From: Streptomyces sp. NBC_00154
GTDB taxonomy: Bacteria; Actinomycetota; Actinomycetes; Streptomycetales; Streptomycetaceae
Length of the DNA: 64,000 bases
Reading direction: 5' to 3'
Assembly: GCF_026342835.1 (NCBI RefSeq)
Contig: NZ_JAPEMI010000001.1
Span: forward strand, 6,392,501-6,456,500
Position numbers and translations under genes: made by a program. Of this stretch, positions 42,800 through 50,622 are shown one piece after another. The notes beneath the pieces were generated by a model. That model saw only the letters and a program-made list of their open reading frames with translations. It was not told where the DNA came from and did not search any database. Every line of letters begins with the position of its first letter. The first letter of the stretch is position 1.

Positions 42800-43665
42800 T
42801 GGACACCAGCTCTTTGGATGTTCGTTTCTACCCGATAGAGACGAACAAGCGGGCCAAGGGCAACAGCTATACCGTCCGTTGGAAGGTATCCCACAAGAAG
42901 CACAGCAAGACGTACAAGAAGAGCGCGGTAGCCGACGACGAGCGCTCGAAGCTGCTTGCTGCGCACAGGAAACGCGAGCTGTTCGACATCGAGACGGGGC
43001 GGCCGATCTCCTGGACGTCTAAGGTCGCCGAGGTGAACTGGTACGACTTCGCTGTCGAGTACGTCGACTGGAAGTGGCCCCGTGCCTCCGGCAACACCCG
43101 TAAGAACATGGCCAAGGCGCTCACGCCCGCGAAAATCGCCTTGCTGCGCACGTCGCCGCCGGCGTACTTCGAGCCGGTGGAGGTTCGCAGGGCGCTGCGC
43201 GAGTACGCCTTCAACGTCAACCGGCGCACCGACCCGGACAGGCCAGTGCCGGCCGAGGTGCAGACGATCCTCGATTGGATCCAACGCAACGCTCTCCCGA
43301 TGAGCACCTGGGAGAAGACCGAGAGGGTGGACAAGGTTGTCACTGCTCTCGGTCTCCTGGACGGGACCGCGGCAGCCGCCAGCTCGGTCACGCGCAATGA
43401 TCGGATCATGAATCTGGTCATGGGCTACGCGATCAGGCACAACTACCTGAAGTCCAACCCTCTCCCGAAGGGCAAGGGGGAGCGCACGGCGCCGAAGGTG
43501 GCGCAGGCCATCGACAAGCGATGCCTGCTGAACCGCGACCTGGTCGCGAAGATGCTGGACTGGATAGGCAGGCGTCCCGATGAAATCCATTGGGACCGGC
43601 TCGGAACTGCCCTCCACCTTCCTGAGCCGCCGAGTGAGCCGATCCCGGCTGCGCACCGCCCGTAG
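42799..43665 (+). pseudogene. Tyrosine integrase truncated before its catalytic domain
   Basis: 288 codons starting MDTSSLDVRFYPIETNKRAK. The N-terminal arm-binding part (SYTVRWKVSHKKHSKTY) and core-binding domain are well preserved up to NRDLVAKMLDWIGRRP, where the catalytic domain should begin. The remaining 20 residues (PDEIHWDRLGTALHLP...) are unrelated, and no HxxR or Tyr box follows. A deletion joined it to other sequence near 43572. Confidence 0.75.
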
Positions 43666-43724
43666 CGCTGCTCCGAGCAGCGGCTCGTCCCGCGATTTCC
43701 CCCCTGCTTCATCGACAAGGCAAC

Positions 43725-43756
43725 GGGTGGGCGGAGAACTGGTTCTCCGCCCACCC
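43725..43756. terminator. Perfect 15-bp inverted repeat
   Basis: GGGTGGGCGGAGAAC (43725-43739) and GTTCTCCGCCCACCC (43742-43756) are separated by 2 nt. It lies between the truncated integrase and the next excisionase. The very short loop means it could be a cruciform or terminator. No T-run follows. Confidence 0.6.
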
Positions 43757-43794
43757 GGGCCTGCTCCCTCCCGTACCTCACAGAGAGACCACCG

Positions 43795-44097
43795 ATGCCT
43801 GCCCGATCTACGTTTGCCCCCATCGCTTCCCCTGGCGCCGTAGCGACGGCTTTCCTGACCGTGAAGGACGCCGCCGAGTACCTCGGCCTCTCGCCCCACA
43901 CTCTCTACGTCTGGCGCCACCGTCGACAGGGACCCCCGAGCTTCCGCATGGGTCCGCGAGGCCGCGTCATGTACCGACTGGAAGCCCTCGATGCCTGGGT
44001 CCGCGAGCAGGAGTGGGCCGACTCGCGCTCCAACGCGGCTCTCAACCCGCTGAGCGCTCCTCGTCAGGAGCGGTCCCTCCGCCTCACCGGCGCCTGA
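43795..44097 (+). CDS. Excisionase / HTH_17 DNA-binding protein
   Basis: 100 aa starting MPARSTFAPIASPGAV. The block AFLTVKDAAEYLGLSPHTLY, WRHRRQGPPSFRMG and VMYRLEALDAWVREQE is the standard HTH_17 excisionase fold, intact and of normal length. It precedes the integrase gene by about 50 bp on the same strand, as in pSAM2-like integrative elements. It likely bends the attachment site and directs excision, but its partner integrase is frameshifted. Confidence 0.85.
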   Translation: MPARSTFAPIASPGAVATAFLTVKDAAEYLGLSPHTLYVWRHRRQGPPSFRMGPRGRVMYRLEALDAWVREQEWADSRSNAALNPLSAPRQERSLRLTGA

Positions 44098-44149
44098 CGC
44101 CCAAGCGCCGTAGACCGCTGTCCCCACCTGCTACACCAAGGAGTTCCTC

Positions 44150-45398
44150 CTGGCCGGCTACATAGAAGACCGATGGCTCAAGAAGCGCCCCAGCCCGAAG
44201 ACCGGTAAGCGCGAACGCACGGCCATGTACGGCAAATGCACCCGTTACCGCGTCAAGGGCATCCCCGGCGTCAAGGACCGCTCGTTCGATGCACTCCAGG
44301 ACGCCAAGACCTGGCTCGCCCAGGCCCAGACCGACGCACGGCGCGGCGAGTTCGTCGATCCGCGCGACGGGGCCATCTCCCTCAAGGACTACATCGAGAC
44401 GCACTGGTGGCCCACCCAGAGCGGAGACCCGTCCACCATCGAGCGTATCGAGCAGCGTGTGCGTCGGCACATCGTTCCGCATCTCGGTGCCCAGCCGCTA
44501 AATGGCATAGGCACGGAGACGCTGCGCAACTGGAAGAAGCGGCTGGAGAAGGACCTTGGTCCAACCTCGATCCGTCTTGTCTGGGCGACGCTGTTCCAGC
44601 GTCCTTCAGGCCGCCGTTGAGGACCGCCGCCTCGTACGTAATCCGTGCCGCTCCAGCACGGTCGGTCCGCCGGCTGCCGCACCCGGCAGGGTCGAGGCGT
44701 GGCCGCCCGAACGCGTGCTGGCCGTACGTGCGGCGATGCCGGAACGGTATCGCGTCCTCGTCGAGATCGGAGCGGGCCTTGGCCTCCGACAAGGAGAGGC
44801 GCTCGGGCTGAGCGCGGAGGACATCGACTTCGCCAAGGAAGTCGTCCATGTCCGGCGCCAGGTCAAGATGGTGCGGACGAAGCTGTGCTTCGCGCTTCCC
44901 AAGGGACGCAAGGTCCGAGACGTGCCGCTGCCCAAGAGCGTGGCCCGGACCGTCCAGCGGCACATGGAACTCTTCGCGCCAGTGCCGGTCACGCTGCCCT
45001 GGGATGACCCGAGTCCCCCTGAGACGCCTGTGGAAGCCAAACACCGGCGGCCGAGGACGTACAGCCTCTTGGTGACGGGACGCGAGAGGAAGGCGATCAA
45101 CCGGAACTTCTTCAACTCCTACGTCTGGAAGCCGGCCCTGGCCGGAGCGGGCGTGATCGCTCCGCTGCAAGAGAGCAACCGGAGTGGGTCCCGAGTGTGG
45201 GAGCCGTCTCGGGAGCACGGTTTCCACGCCTTGCGCCACTTCTACGCCTCCGAGGAACTGGAGGCCGGCGAATCTGTCGTCTCCCTGGCGCGCTGGCTGG
45301 GCCACTCCGACCCCGGGTTCACTCTGCGCAAGTACTCCCATTTCCTGCCCCGCGCAGGCGCACGGGGCACCGCCGCCATCGACGCGATCTTCGCGTAG
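44150..45398 (+). pseudogene. Tyrosine integrase, frameshifted; CTG as only plausible start
   Basis: Two frames make one integrase. Frame one begins AGYIEDRWLKKRPSP and runs to VWATLF near 44592. Frame two carries SVLQAAVEDRRLVRNPC and the whole catalytic domain: GLGLRQGEALGL (Arg), HALRHFYAS (HxxR), WLGHSDPGFTLRKYSHFL (His and Tyr). A net one-base gain around CTGTTCCAGC separates them. In frame one no ATG, GTG or TTG lies between the TAG at 44111 and the conserved start; CTG at 44150 has AAGGAG 6 nt before it. The normal family length is about 400 aa, matching the joined product. Inactive unless the shift is a sequencing error or is bypassed. Confidence 0.8.
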
Positions 45399-45460
45399 CC
45401 TCGGCCCGGACGGCGTCGGGCCGCCCGGACAACGGCTCGCAGGAGCCCAGCTCAGGCGCA

Positions 45461-45479
45461 AAGTCCCAGAGAAGTCCCA
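45461..45479 (+). repeat. AAGTCCCA-type double repeat, copy 2
   Basis: AAGTCCCAGAGAAGTCCCA lies 63 bp after the integrase stop and matches 18411-18429 at 18 of 19 positions. Probably a conserved 3'-flanking element of these integrases. Confidence 0.45.
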
Positions 45480-45481
45480 CG

Positions 45482-45542
45482 GGTGCCGCCGCACCCCCTC
45501 CTGACCCGCTTTCGTGCAGGTCAGGCAGGGTGCGGCGGCATC
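45482..45542. terminator. Two-part hairpin after the integrase
   Basis: The outer stem TGCCGCCGCACCC (45484-45496) pairs with GGGTGCGGCGGCA (45528-45540), extended by one wobble and one normal pair. The inner stem CCTGACC (45500-45506) pairs with GGTCAGG (45519-45525). It separates the integrase from a convergent minus-strand fragment and likely terminates both. Confidence 0.65.
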
Positions 45543-45548
45543 CGTCGA

Positions 45549-45866
45549 TCAAATGTCGCGGATCTCCTCCAACCAGTTGTGCTGGGCCGGGTCCGGCCGG
45601 AGGAGCGAGCAAGGAACGCAAGCGTGTTCATGGACACAAGGGCTTGAAAAGGCTCGAGCGCGGGTGCCAATGGAGACCTTGCGCTTCTCGAAGTGCGCGA
45701 GGAAGGCGTCCCACTCCTCCTCGGTCGGTGTCCGATACTCATCGCTGGGTCGGGTGGCCCTGCGGCGGGTGATGAAGGCGCGATGGGCCTCGATGGTCTC
45801 GGCGGGGTAGATCGCTAATGGTGGAGTCGGGTATTGGGACTGTCCGAATGCCCTGCCCAAGGACAC
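45549..45866 (-). pseudogene. C-terminal fragment of a tyrosine-recombinase-type protein
   Basis: About 80 codons contain AFITRRRATRPSDEYRTP, EEWDAFLAHFEKRKVSIG, and a Cys/His tail HEHACVPCSLLRPDPAQ ending EEIRDI. This is the C-terminal tail of a large actinobacterial integrase family. The catalytic domain is absent; the frame upstream of about 45800 is unrelated. Remnant of a third recombinase. Confidence 0.6.
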
Positions 45867-45878
45867 CGCAGACGAGGG

Positions 45879-46379
45879 TCACAGGTAGTCGAAGAAGCGA
45901 GTCCACCACGTCGGGGGATGCTCGGGCAGGTAGTAGGAGACGAGGTCGCTGACGCCGTCGTATCTCGTCCAGAGCAGATGCTCCGAGATGGGGACGTAGC
46001 CGAGTCCTTCGAGCTCGTCATCGATGCGGTGACGGTCTGCGTCCTGGAAGAGCTCGCGTTCCTCTTCCTCGTCGTAGCTTCCGGGAATGCCCAGGGTCAC
46101 GGTGGCGAGGTTTCCGAAGTTGCTGATGGTCACGGTGATGCGTTCCCCGCTGGCCGTAGCGGCGTCCGGGATGACGATCGTCCCGTGGTGGCTGGCGTCC
46201 TGGACGCCTCGGTCCACGGTGCAGGTGCACTGGAACCGCTGATCCAGACGCGATGCGAGGTGGTCGAACCGGGACCGGGCAGCCGTGTGGTCATAGCCGC
46301 GGGGGAATTCCATGTGGTCCGGATCGTCGAGTGCTCGCAGCAGTGCCCACGCGCGCTGGTCATCGAGAGGCATGTACAT
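45879..46379 (-). CDS. Hypothetical protein
   Basis: 166 aa from ATG 46379 (MYMPLDDQRAW), with AAGGA 4 nt upstream; a second ATG six bases on gives MPLDDQRAW and a longer spacer. Soluble, acidic, with DEEEERELFQDADRHRIDDE and an aromatic C-terminus ending RFFDYL. No motif recognised. The length and good codon bias support a real gene. It overlaps the end of a recombinase fragment. Confidence 0.6.
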   Translation of the reverse strand: MYMPLDDQRAWALLRALDDPDHMEFPRGYDHTAARSRFDHLASRLDQRFQCTCTVDRGVQDASHHGTIVIPDAATASGERITVTISNFGNLATVTLGIPGSYDEEEERELFQDADRHRIDDELEGLGYVPISEHLLWTRYDGVSDLVSYYLPEHPPTWWTRFFDYL

Positions 46380-46737
46380 TTTTTCCTTGCTGGTGAGCAC
46401 GATTGGAGCACTGGCTGACGTCGGCGGCGTAGGCGGCCCAGTCGCCGCCGGATGCCTTCTGCCACTGGACGGCGACTTGGATGTGGACGCTGAGCATCCG
46501 GGCAAGGATGGCGGCGGGCGGTTCGGCGGCGAGGGTGAACAGGGCGGTGGACCGGTCCTGTTGGGGCCAGATGCCGATTTTGTGTAGCCGTAGGCCGATC
46601 TGGCTGTCACTGAGGGGACGGCCCGGCTGTCCGTCGGGGAAGAGCCAGGGGACGTCGTCAGGGTTGCCGATTTTGGCCTTGCCGCGTCGGGTCGCGACGA
46701 GCTTGCGGACGGCTTGCGCGGAGTGGCATCAGACATG
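46360..46737 (-). pseudogene. C-terminal recombinase fragment
   Basis: A frame without a start codon reads KLVATRRGKAKIGNPDDVPW, FPDGQPGRPLS, DRSTALFTLAAEPPAAILAR and VAVQWQKASGGDWAAYAADVS, then stops at 46360. This pattern ends a family of Streptomyces site-specific integrase/transposase-like proteins. The 5' part is missing. The segment also supplies the ribosome binding site of the 166-aa gene. Confidence 0.6.
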
Positions 46738-46761
46738 CCGGGAAGGCTAACTGGCGATCAC

Positions 46762-47487
46762 CTACGGGTGGAGATCGGTGTGGTCGATCCATGTAATGGT
46801 GACGACGATGTTCTCGTCGCAGGGGGCTTCAGTGGCTTCGAGCAGCGCCCATTCGCGGGCCGATTCGACCAACTCCGGCCAAGGTCTTTCCCAGTCGAGC
46901 TGCCAGTCCAGGTCGGGGCCGGAGATGCCGTATGTGCGATCGCCTTCGATCTTCCAGAACTGGCTGTATAGGACGAGCTGATCATGGTCGGCAAGCTCGT
47001 TGACGACCTCGATGTAGTGAGCAGACGGCCAGGCGGGCACACTGAAGCTGGTCATGCTGCACAGTCGGGCCGCCGACAGGGGCACGACTGGAAGGCGGGC
47101 CCCGAGTTCCGTGAGCGCAAACCGGAAGCCCACTGGCTCACTCCAGTCCGGCGGCGTCGCCCGCTCCATGCAGGCGCGGTACGCGCGCCACAAGGGCTCA
47201 ACCGCGTCTCTGATCTCCAGATCCGCGAGGGCCAGTGCCGCCCACTCCCGCACGGTGCTGTTGTCACTGGCCAGCAACTCGATCAGTGCGGGGCCGCAGC
47301 GTGGGTCTGCGACCTCCTCGAAGACCTCGATGGCGGTCAGCTGGCCGAAGCTGCCGAGGGATGGCAGGCCGTCGATGATGACGGGGATGGCAGGGCTACC
47401 GATGTGGATCAGCTCGGCGCGGGCATCCATGGACTCGTCCGCAGCGCCGTCCATCTGCTGGACGAGGGCTGCGATGCGGGATGCCAT
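46762..47487 (-). CDS. HEAT-repeat-like protein
   Basis: 241 aa from ATG 47487 (MASRIAALVQQMDGAADES), preceded by GAGGAA. Residues 20-125 contain helical repeats, including GSPAIPVIIDGLPSLG, RCGPALIELLASDN and VREWAALALADLEI, the signature of PBS-lyase/HEAT repeats used for protein binding. The C-terminal half (HYIEVVNELADHDQ, ISGPDLDWQLDWERPW) is unassigned. It is next to the CPCC protein in the same direction, 28 bp apart. Probably a binding or scaffold protein of unknown target. Confidence 0.65.
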   Translation of the reverse strand: MASRIAALVQQMDGAADESMDARAELIHIGSPAIPVIIDGLPSLGSFGQLTAIEVFEEVADPRCGPALIELLASDNSTVREWAALALADLEIRDAVEPLWRAYRACMERATPPDWSEPVGFRFALTELGARLPVVPLSAARLCSMTSFSVPAWPSAHYIEVVNELADHDQLVLYSQFWKIEGDRTYGISGPDLDWQLDWERPWPELVESAREWALLEATEAPCDENIVVTITWIDHTDLHP

Positions 47488-47515
47488 GCGGGGTTCCTCT
47501 CGGGAGCGGGTGGGC

Positions 47516-47908
47516 TCAGTCTGCGTCAGGTGAGGTGTCTCGGTGCCAGAAGGTTGGCAGCCACCAGCACAGCACCGAGCGGTCCTCGGGCCATGGGGCT
47601 CGCTCCGCTGCGTCCCAGTCCTCGAAGGAGTCGAGGGCCTGATCGATGGGGCGCCACGCCGGATCGAGCGGCTCGTCTGGCGCCGGCTGCCGTACGTACC
47701 GCTGGCCATGGTGGTCGCAGGCGCCGAAAGACCGGTAGTTCTGCTGGGCCTCGATGAGGGACACGCGGTTGGCTCCGCCAGCCATTGTGGGCCAACGGAA
47801 CTGAACGCCGTCGTCTTCCCAGAAGCAGATGGGACAGATCTCGTAGGAGCCGGGCATGTCGTCAAGGACGAGATGTCCGCAGCACGGACACGGGTAAGGG
47901 CTACTCAT
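47516..47908 (-). CDS. CPCC-type cysteine-rich protein
   Basis: 130 aa starting MSSPYPCPCCGHLVLDD. CPCCGH followed by CPICFWEDDGVQ is the signature of the Cys_rich_CPCC family, a small zinc-binding fold; the length is typical. The C-terminus is acidic and Trp-rich (WPEDRSVLCWWLPTFWH). Located upstream of the HEAT-like gene on the minus strand and probably co-transcribed. Function of the family is not established; such proteins often occur as toxin-immunity or accessory genes. Confidence 0.75.
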   Translation of the reverse strand: MSSPYPCPCCGHLVLDDMPGSYEICPICFWEDDGVQFRWPTMAGGANRVSLIEAQQNYRSFGACDHHGQRYVRQPAPDEPLDPAWRPIDQALDSFEDWDAAERAPWPEDRSVLCWWLPTFWHRDTSPDAD

Positions 47909-48447
47909 CGGCGCAGTGTGGACGATGGCTCACCCGCCCCACCACCGGGTTTCTGAGCTATCCCGGCCAACGGCGTGCGTGAGCGATGCGTGAGCGGACG
48001 GGGAAGCACACGTTGGATCAAACGGCACGCGCGGAAACAGTGCCGTGCTCCTGACCAGGCAAGACAGGACACGGCGTGCGACCACGGCACTACCCGTTAC
48101 GATCTTGCAGGCCCTCGTAATGCGTAGGTCTCATTACTTGAAGACGTGCGCCGACTGCCCTCCAGGACACGCCCTGATAGCGCTGAAAGCTAAGAATGCC
48201 CAGGTCAAGGCCCATCCAGTCAGCACATCGATGATGTTCGCTGGGAGACCGCCGCGCGGACTCCTTTTACTTCACGGACACGTCGTGTCATAGGGCGGAG
48301 GGTGCGTGCGGTGGGGTTGCCATCCTTCTACTCGAAATCCTCGGCCACGCCAAAACGTATGTCGGTCGGATCATTCATCTGCCGGTGGCAGAGAACCGGT
48401 GGCAGAGAAGCTGTGAGCATTGTGGCGCAATGGCAGATTGGGTGGCT
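47909..48447. other. 539-bp region holding the right attachment repeat
   Basis: No supported coding sequence. It contains the 19-bp tRNA-derived repeat at 48114-48132. The sequence after the repeat is A/T-richer than either flank. Confidence 0.4.
48114..48132 (+). repeat. Attachment-site repeat, right copy
   Basis: CTCGTAATGCGTAGGTCTC is identical to 13090-13108 and differs on both sides. It matches the anticodon loop to variable region of tRNA-Thr(CGT). With the left copy it brackets about 35 kb. The nearest integrase genes inside are at 42799 and 44150, at this end, as expected for att-int linkage. Confidence 0.65.
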
Positions 48448-48633
48448 ATGCCTGCGGAATTTATGGACGCCAAGACGACGGCGGAGTACCTGAACATGTC
48501 GATCTCCTGGGTGTACCGCGACGCCCCCGCCCTGGGGCTCGTTCCGTACAAGTTTGGGCGTGGCCGCAATGCCAAGATCCAGTTCAAGGTTTCCGAGGTA
48601 ACGGCCTGGGTTCGGCAGCAGAAGCTGCAGTGA
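48448..48633 (+). CDS. Small helix-turn-helix protein
   Basis: 61 aa from ATG 48448 (MPAEFMDAKTTAEYLNMSIS) with a second ATG at 48463. TTAEYLNMSISWVYRDA and KIQFKVSEVTAWVRQQ are the paired motifs of an HTH_17/excisionase protein. An upstream in-frame ATG at 48385 is possible. Ribosome binding site is weak. It lies just outside the right att repeat and may belong to the second, FUSC-associated element. Confidence 0.65.
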   Translation: MPAEFMDAKTTAEYLNMSISWVYRDAPALGLVPYKFGRGRNAKIQFKVSEVTAWVRQQKLQ

Positions 48634-48847
48634 TCAGGGGGAGTTCTGAGGCGGTGGCTGCCGTTCGCGCGGCGGCATCGCGTGAGGGGTTGGTCCGTTG
48701 GCTCTGCTGCGGCCGGGCAAAGTGAAGTGATCCTAGGCCATTGGCCCAAAGGATTGATCCTCAGTTGAACCATCAGCCCTCTAGATGCTGAGATGGGTCT
48801 GTCAATGGCGCTGCGGGTCCCCCGGGGATCTCTGCGGCGCCTTTCTC

Positions 48848-50398
48848 ATGTCTGCGCTGGTCTATGTGCGAAAGGGACGGGGCAACTTGCTGAAGAGGGC
48901 GTTTATCGCACACGATCCGGGGCGGATCCGGCTGCGGTTCGCGTCCCGGGCTGTGCTCGGCATTGGGCTCGCCGTCGCGCTGTGCGGGGCGGCCGGGTAC
49001 TCGCTGGCGGCGGCCATTGCTGGTGGCCTGGCCGCGCTGCTCGCGCTGTTCACGGTGACCGATCCGACGGTGCGTGGGCAGGCGATTACGACCGCGTTTC
49101 TCCCCGTCGTCGGTCTCCCGGTGCTCACGCTCGCCGCCGTGCTGCACGATGTACCCGTCGCGCGCGACCTGGCGTTCCTCGCCGTCGTGGGGGCGGGGGT
49201 GTACGCGCGGCGGTGGGGGCCTCGCGGGCACTCACTGGGCGTGTTCGGCTTCATGGCCTATTTCTCTGCCCAGTTCCTGCACACCGTGCCCGGCCAGCTG
49301 CCCGAGCTGTACGTGGCCGTGCTGCTGTCGCTCATTGCGTCGTCGGTGGTGCGGTTCGCGGTGTGGTGCTATGAGCGGAGGCTCGCGGCACCCGTAGCAG
49401 TCGCCCTCACTACCGGGGCGCCGGGCCTTGGGCGGATCACGACGCGGCAGGCCGTGCAAGCGACGTTTGGGGCGGGGTTCGCGCTCGCGGTGGGGCAGGT
49501 GCTCTCCGATCAGCGTTGGTACTGGGCGGTCGGCGCCACCTGGTGGGTGTTCGTGGCCACAACCTCGCGAGGTGAGACCGTCGTGCGCGGGTTCAGGCGA
49601 TTCTTGGGGACGGTGCTCGGGATCGGGCTGGGCTTCGCCGTGGCTGTGCCGCTGCACCATGAGCCGGTCGTGGCCGCCGTGGTCGTGGCGATGAGCGTGT
49701 TCGGGATCTTCTATACCGCCGCTGTCTCCTATACCTGGATGATGCTGGCCGTGACCGTGATGGCGAGCATGCTGTACGGGCTGCTCGGCGTGCTAGACGC
49801 TGGTCTGCTCATACTGCGGGTGGCTGAGACGGCGGCCGGGGCGTTCGGCGCTGTATTGGCGGTGCTGTTCGTGCTGCCGGTAACCACGCACTCCGTGACC
49901 GAGGCGTGGGTGGAGCGGGCACTGCGGTGCGTGCAGACGTGCACGGCGGAGGCCGCCGCCCGGCTAGCCGGGAGCGAGGACGCTGCCCCAGCCCAGCGCG
50001 TTGTCGAACTGGAGGCGATCCTCGGCCGGGTGCGCTTGTCACTTGCGCCGCTGGTGCATCCGCTCAACCCGATGAAGGCGCGCAAGCGACGGGCGCGGCA
50101 TGTGCTCGCGCTGCTCGATGACTGCGCACGCGAGGTGCGCGGCCTGGCCTCCGTAGCTGCCGACCCGGAGGCCTCGCACGACATCCGACTCGCCGCAGCC
50201 TGCTGGCGGGTGGAGGCCGCCGTCGAGGCCCTCACTGACGCGCCGACCGTCGGGCGGCCCCTCCGACTCGGCAACGCGACGGCCACGGAGCCGACGGGCG
50301 CCGAACCAGTGCTCGCCCACCTCCATGCGCTGGAGCGGGCCCTGCTCGAACTTGCCGTGCCCCTGCGGAGGGCCAGCCAAATTCCGGCCGGCGCCTGA
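48848..50398 (+). CDS. FUSC-type aromatic acid exporter-like membrane protein (complete)
   Basis: 516 aa from ATG 48848 (MSALVYVRKGRGNLLKRAF); a TTG at 48887 is an alternative start. Two blocks of membrane helices (about 30-130 and 200-330) are separated by a hydrophilic loop; RWYWAVGATWWVF and GETVVRGFRRFLGTVLGI are the conserved FUSC core. The soluble C-terminal part is helical and ends HLHALERALLEL. The family is proposed to export aromatic acids or similar small compounds. Its whole length is homologous to the truncated gene at 51871, with which it shares many identical blocks. It uses G-ending codons more than that neighbour, suggesting separate origins. Confidence 0.8.
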   Translation: MSALVYVRKGRGNLLKRAFIAHDPGRIRLRFASRAVLGIGLAVALCGAAGYSLAAAIAGGLAALLALFTVTDPTVRGQAITTAFLPVVGLPVLTLAAVLHDVPVARDLAFLAVVGAGVYARRWGPRGHSLGVFGFMAYFSAQFLHTVPGQLPELYVAVLLSLIASSVVRFAVWCYERRLAAPVAVALTTGAPGLGRITTRQAVQATFGAGFALAVGQVLSDQRWYWAVGATWWVFVATTSRGETVVRGFRRFLGTVLGIGLGFAVAVPLHHEPVVAAVVVAMSVFGIFYTAAVSYTWMMLAVTVMASMLYGLLGVLDAGLLILRVAETAAGAFGAVLAVLFVLPVTTHSVTEAWVERALRCVQTCTAEAAARLAGSEDAAPAQRVVELEAILGRVRLSLAPLVHPLNPMKARKRRARHVLALLDDCAREVRGLASVAADPEASHDIRLAAACWRVEAAVEALTDAPTVGRPLRLGNATATEPTGAEPVLAHLHALERALLELAVPLRRASQIPAGA

Positions 50399-50622
50399 GC
50401 GCCTGCGCGCGCGATGAGGTTGTCGAGCATCACCCCGACCCAGCGCTCCTCCTCGGCCTCCGACATCCGGGTCAGGATGAGCATGATGGTGCGATCGCTC
50501 GCGCGGTACGGAGACCGTTCTGCTGCGCCGTGCCTGAGGACTTGGACCGCGCCGTATACGACGTTGTCGCACGCGCGACACTCCTCGCCACCCGGCTCCT
50601 GGGCGGCAGTGCAGCGCGTAGA

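Noticed and set aside
43725..43756. The perfect inverted repeat as a CRISPR-like or replication-origin unit
   Set aside because: It occurs once, with no spacers, iterons or replication gene nearby. No CRISPR array is visible anywhere in the window.
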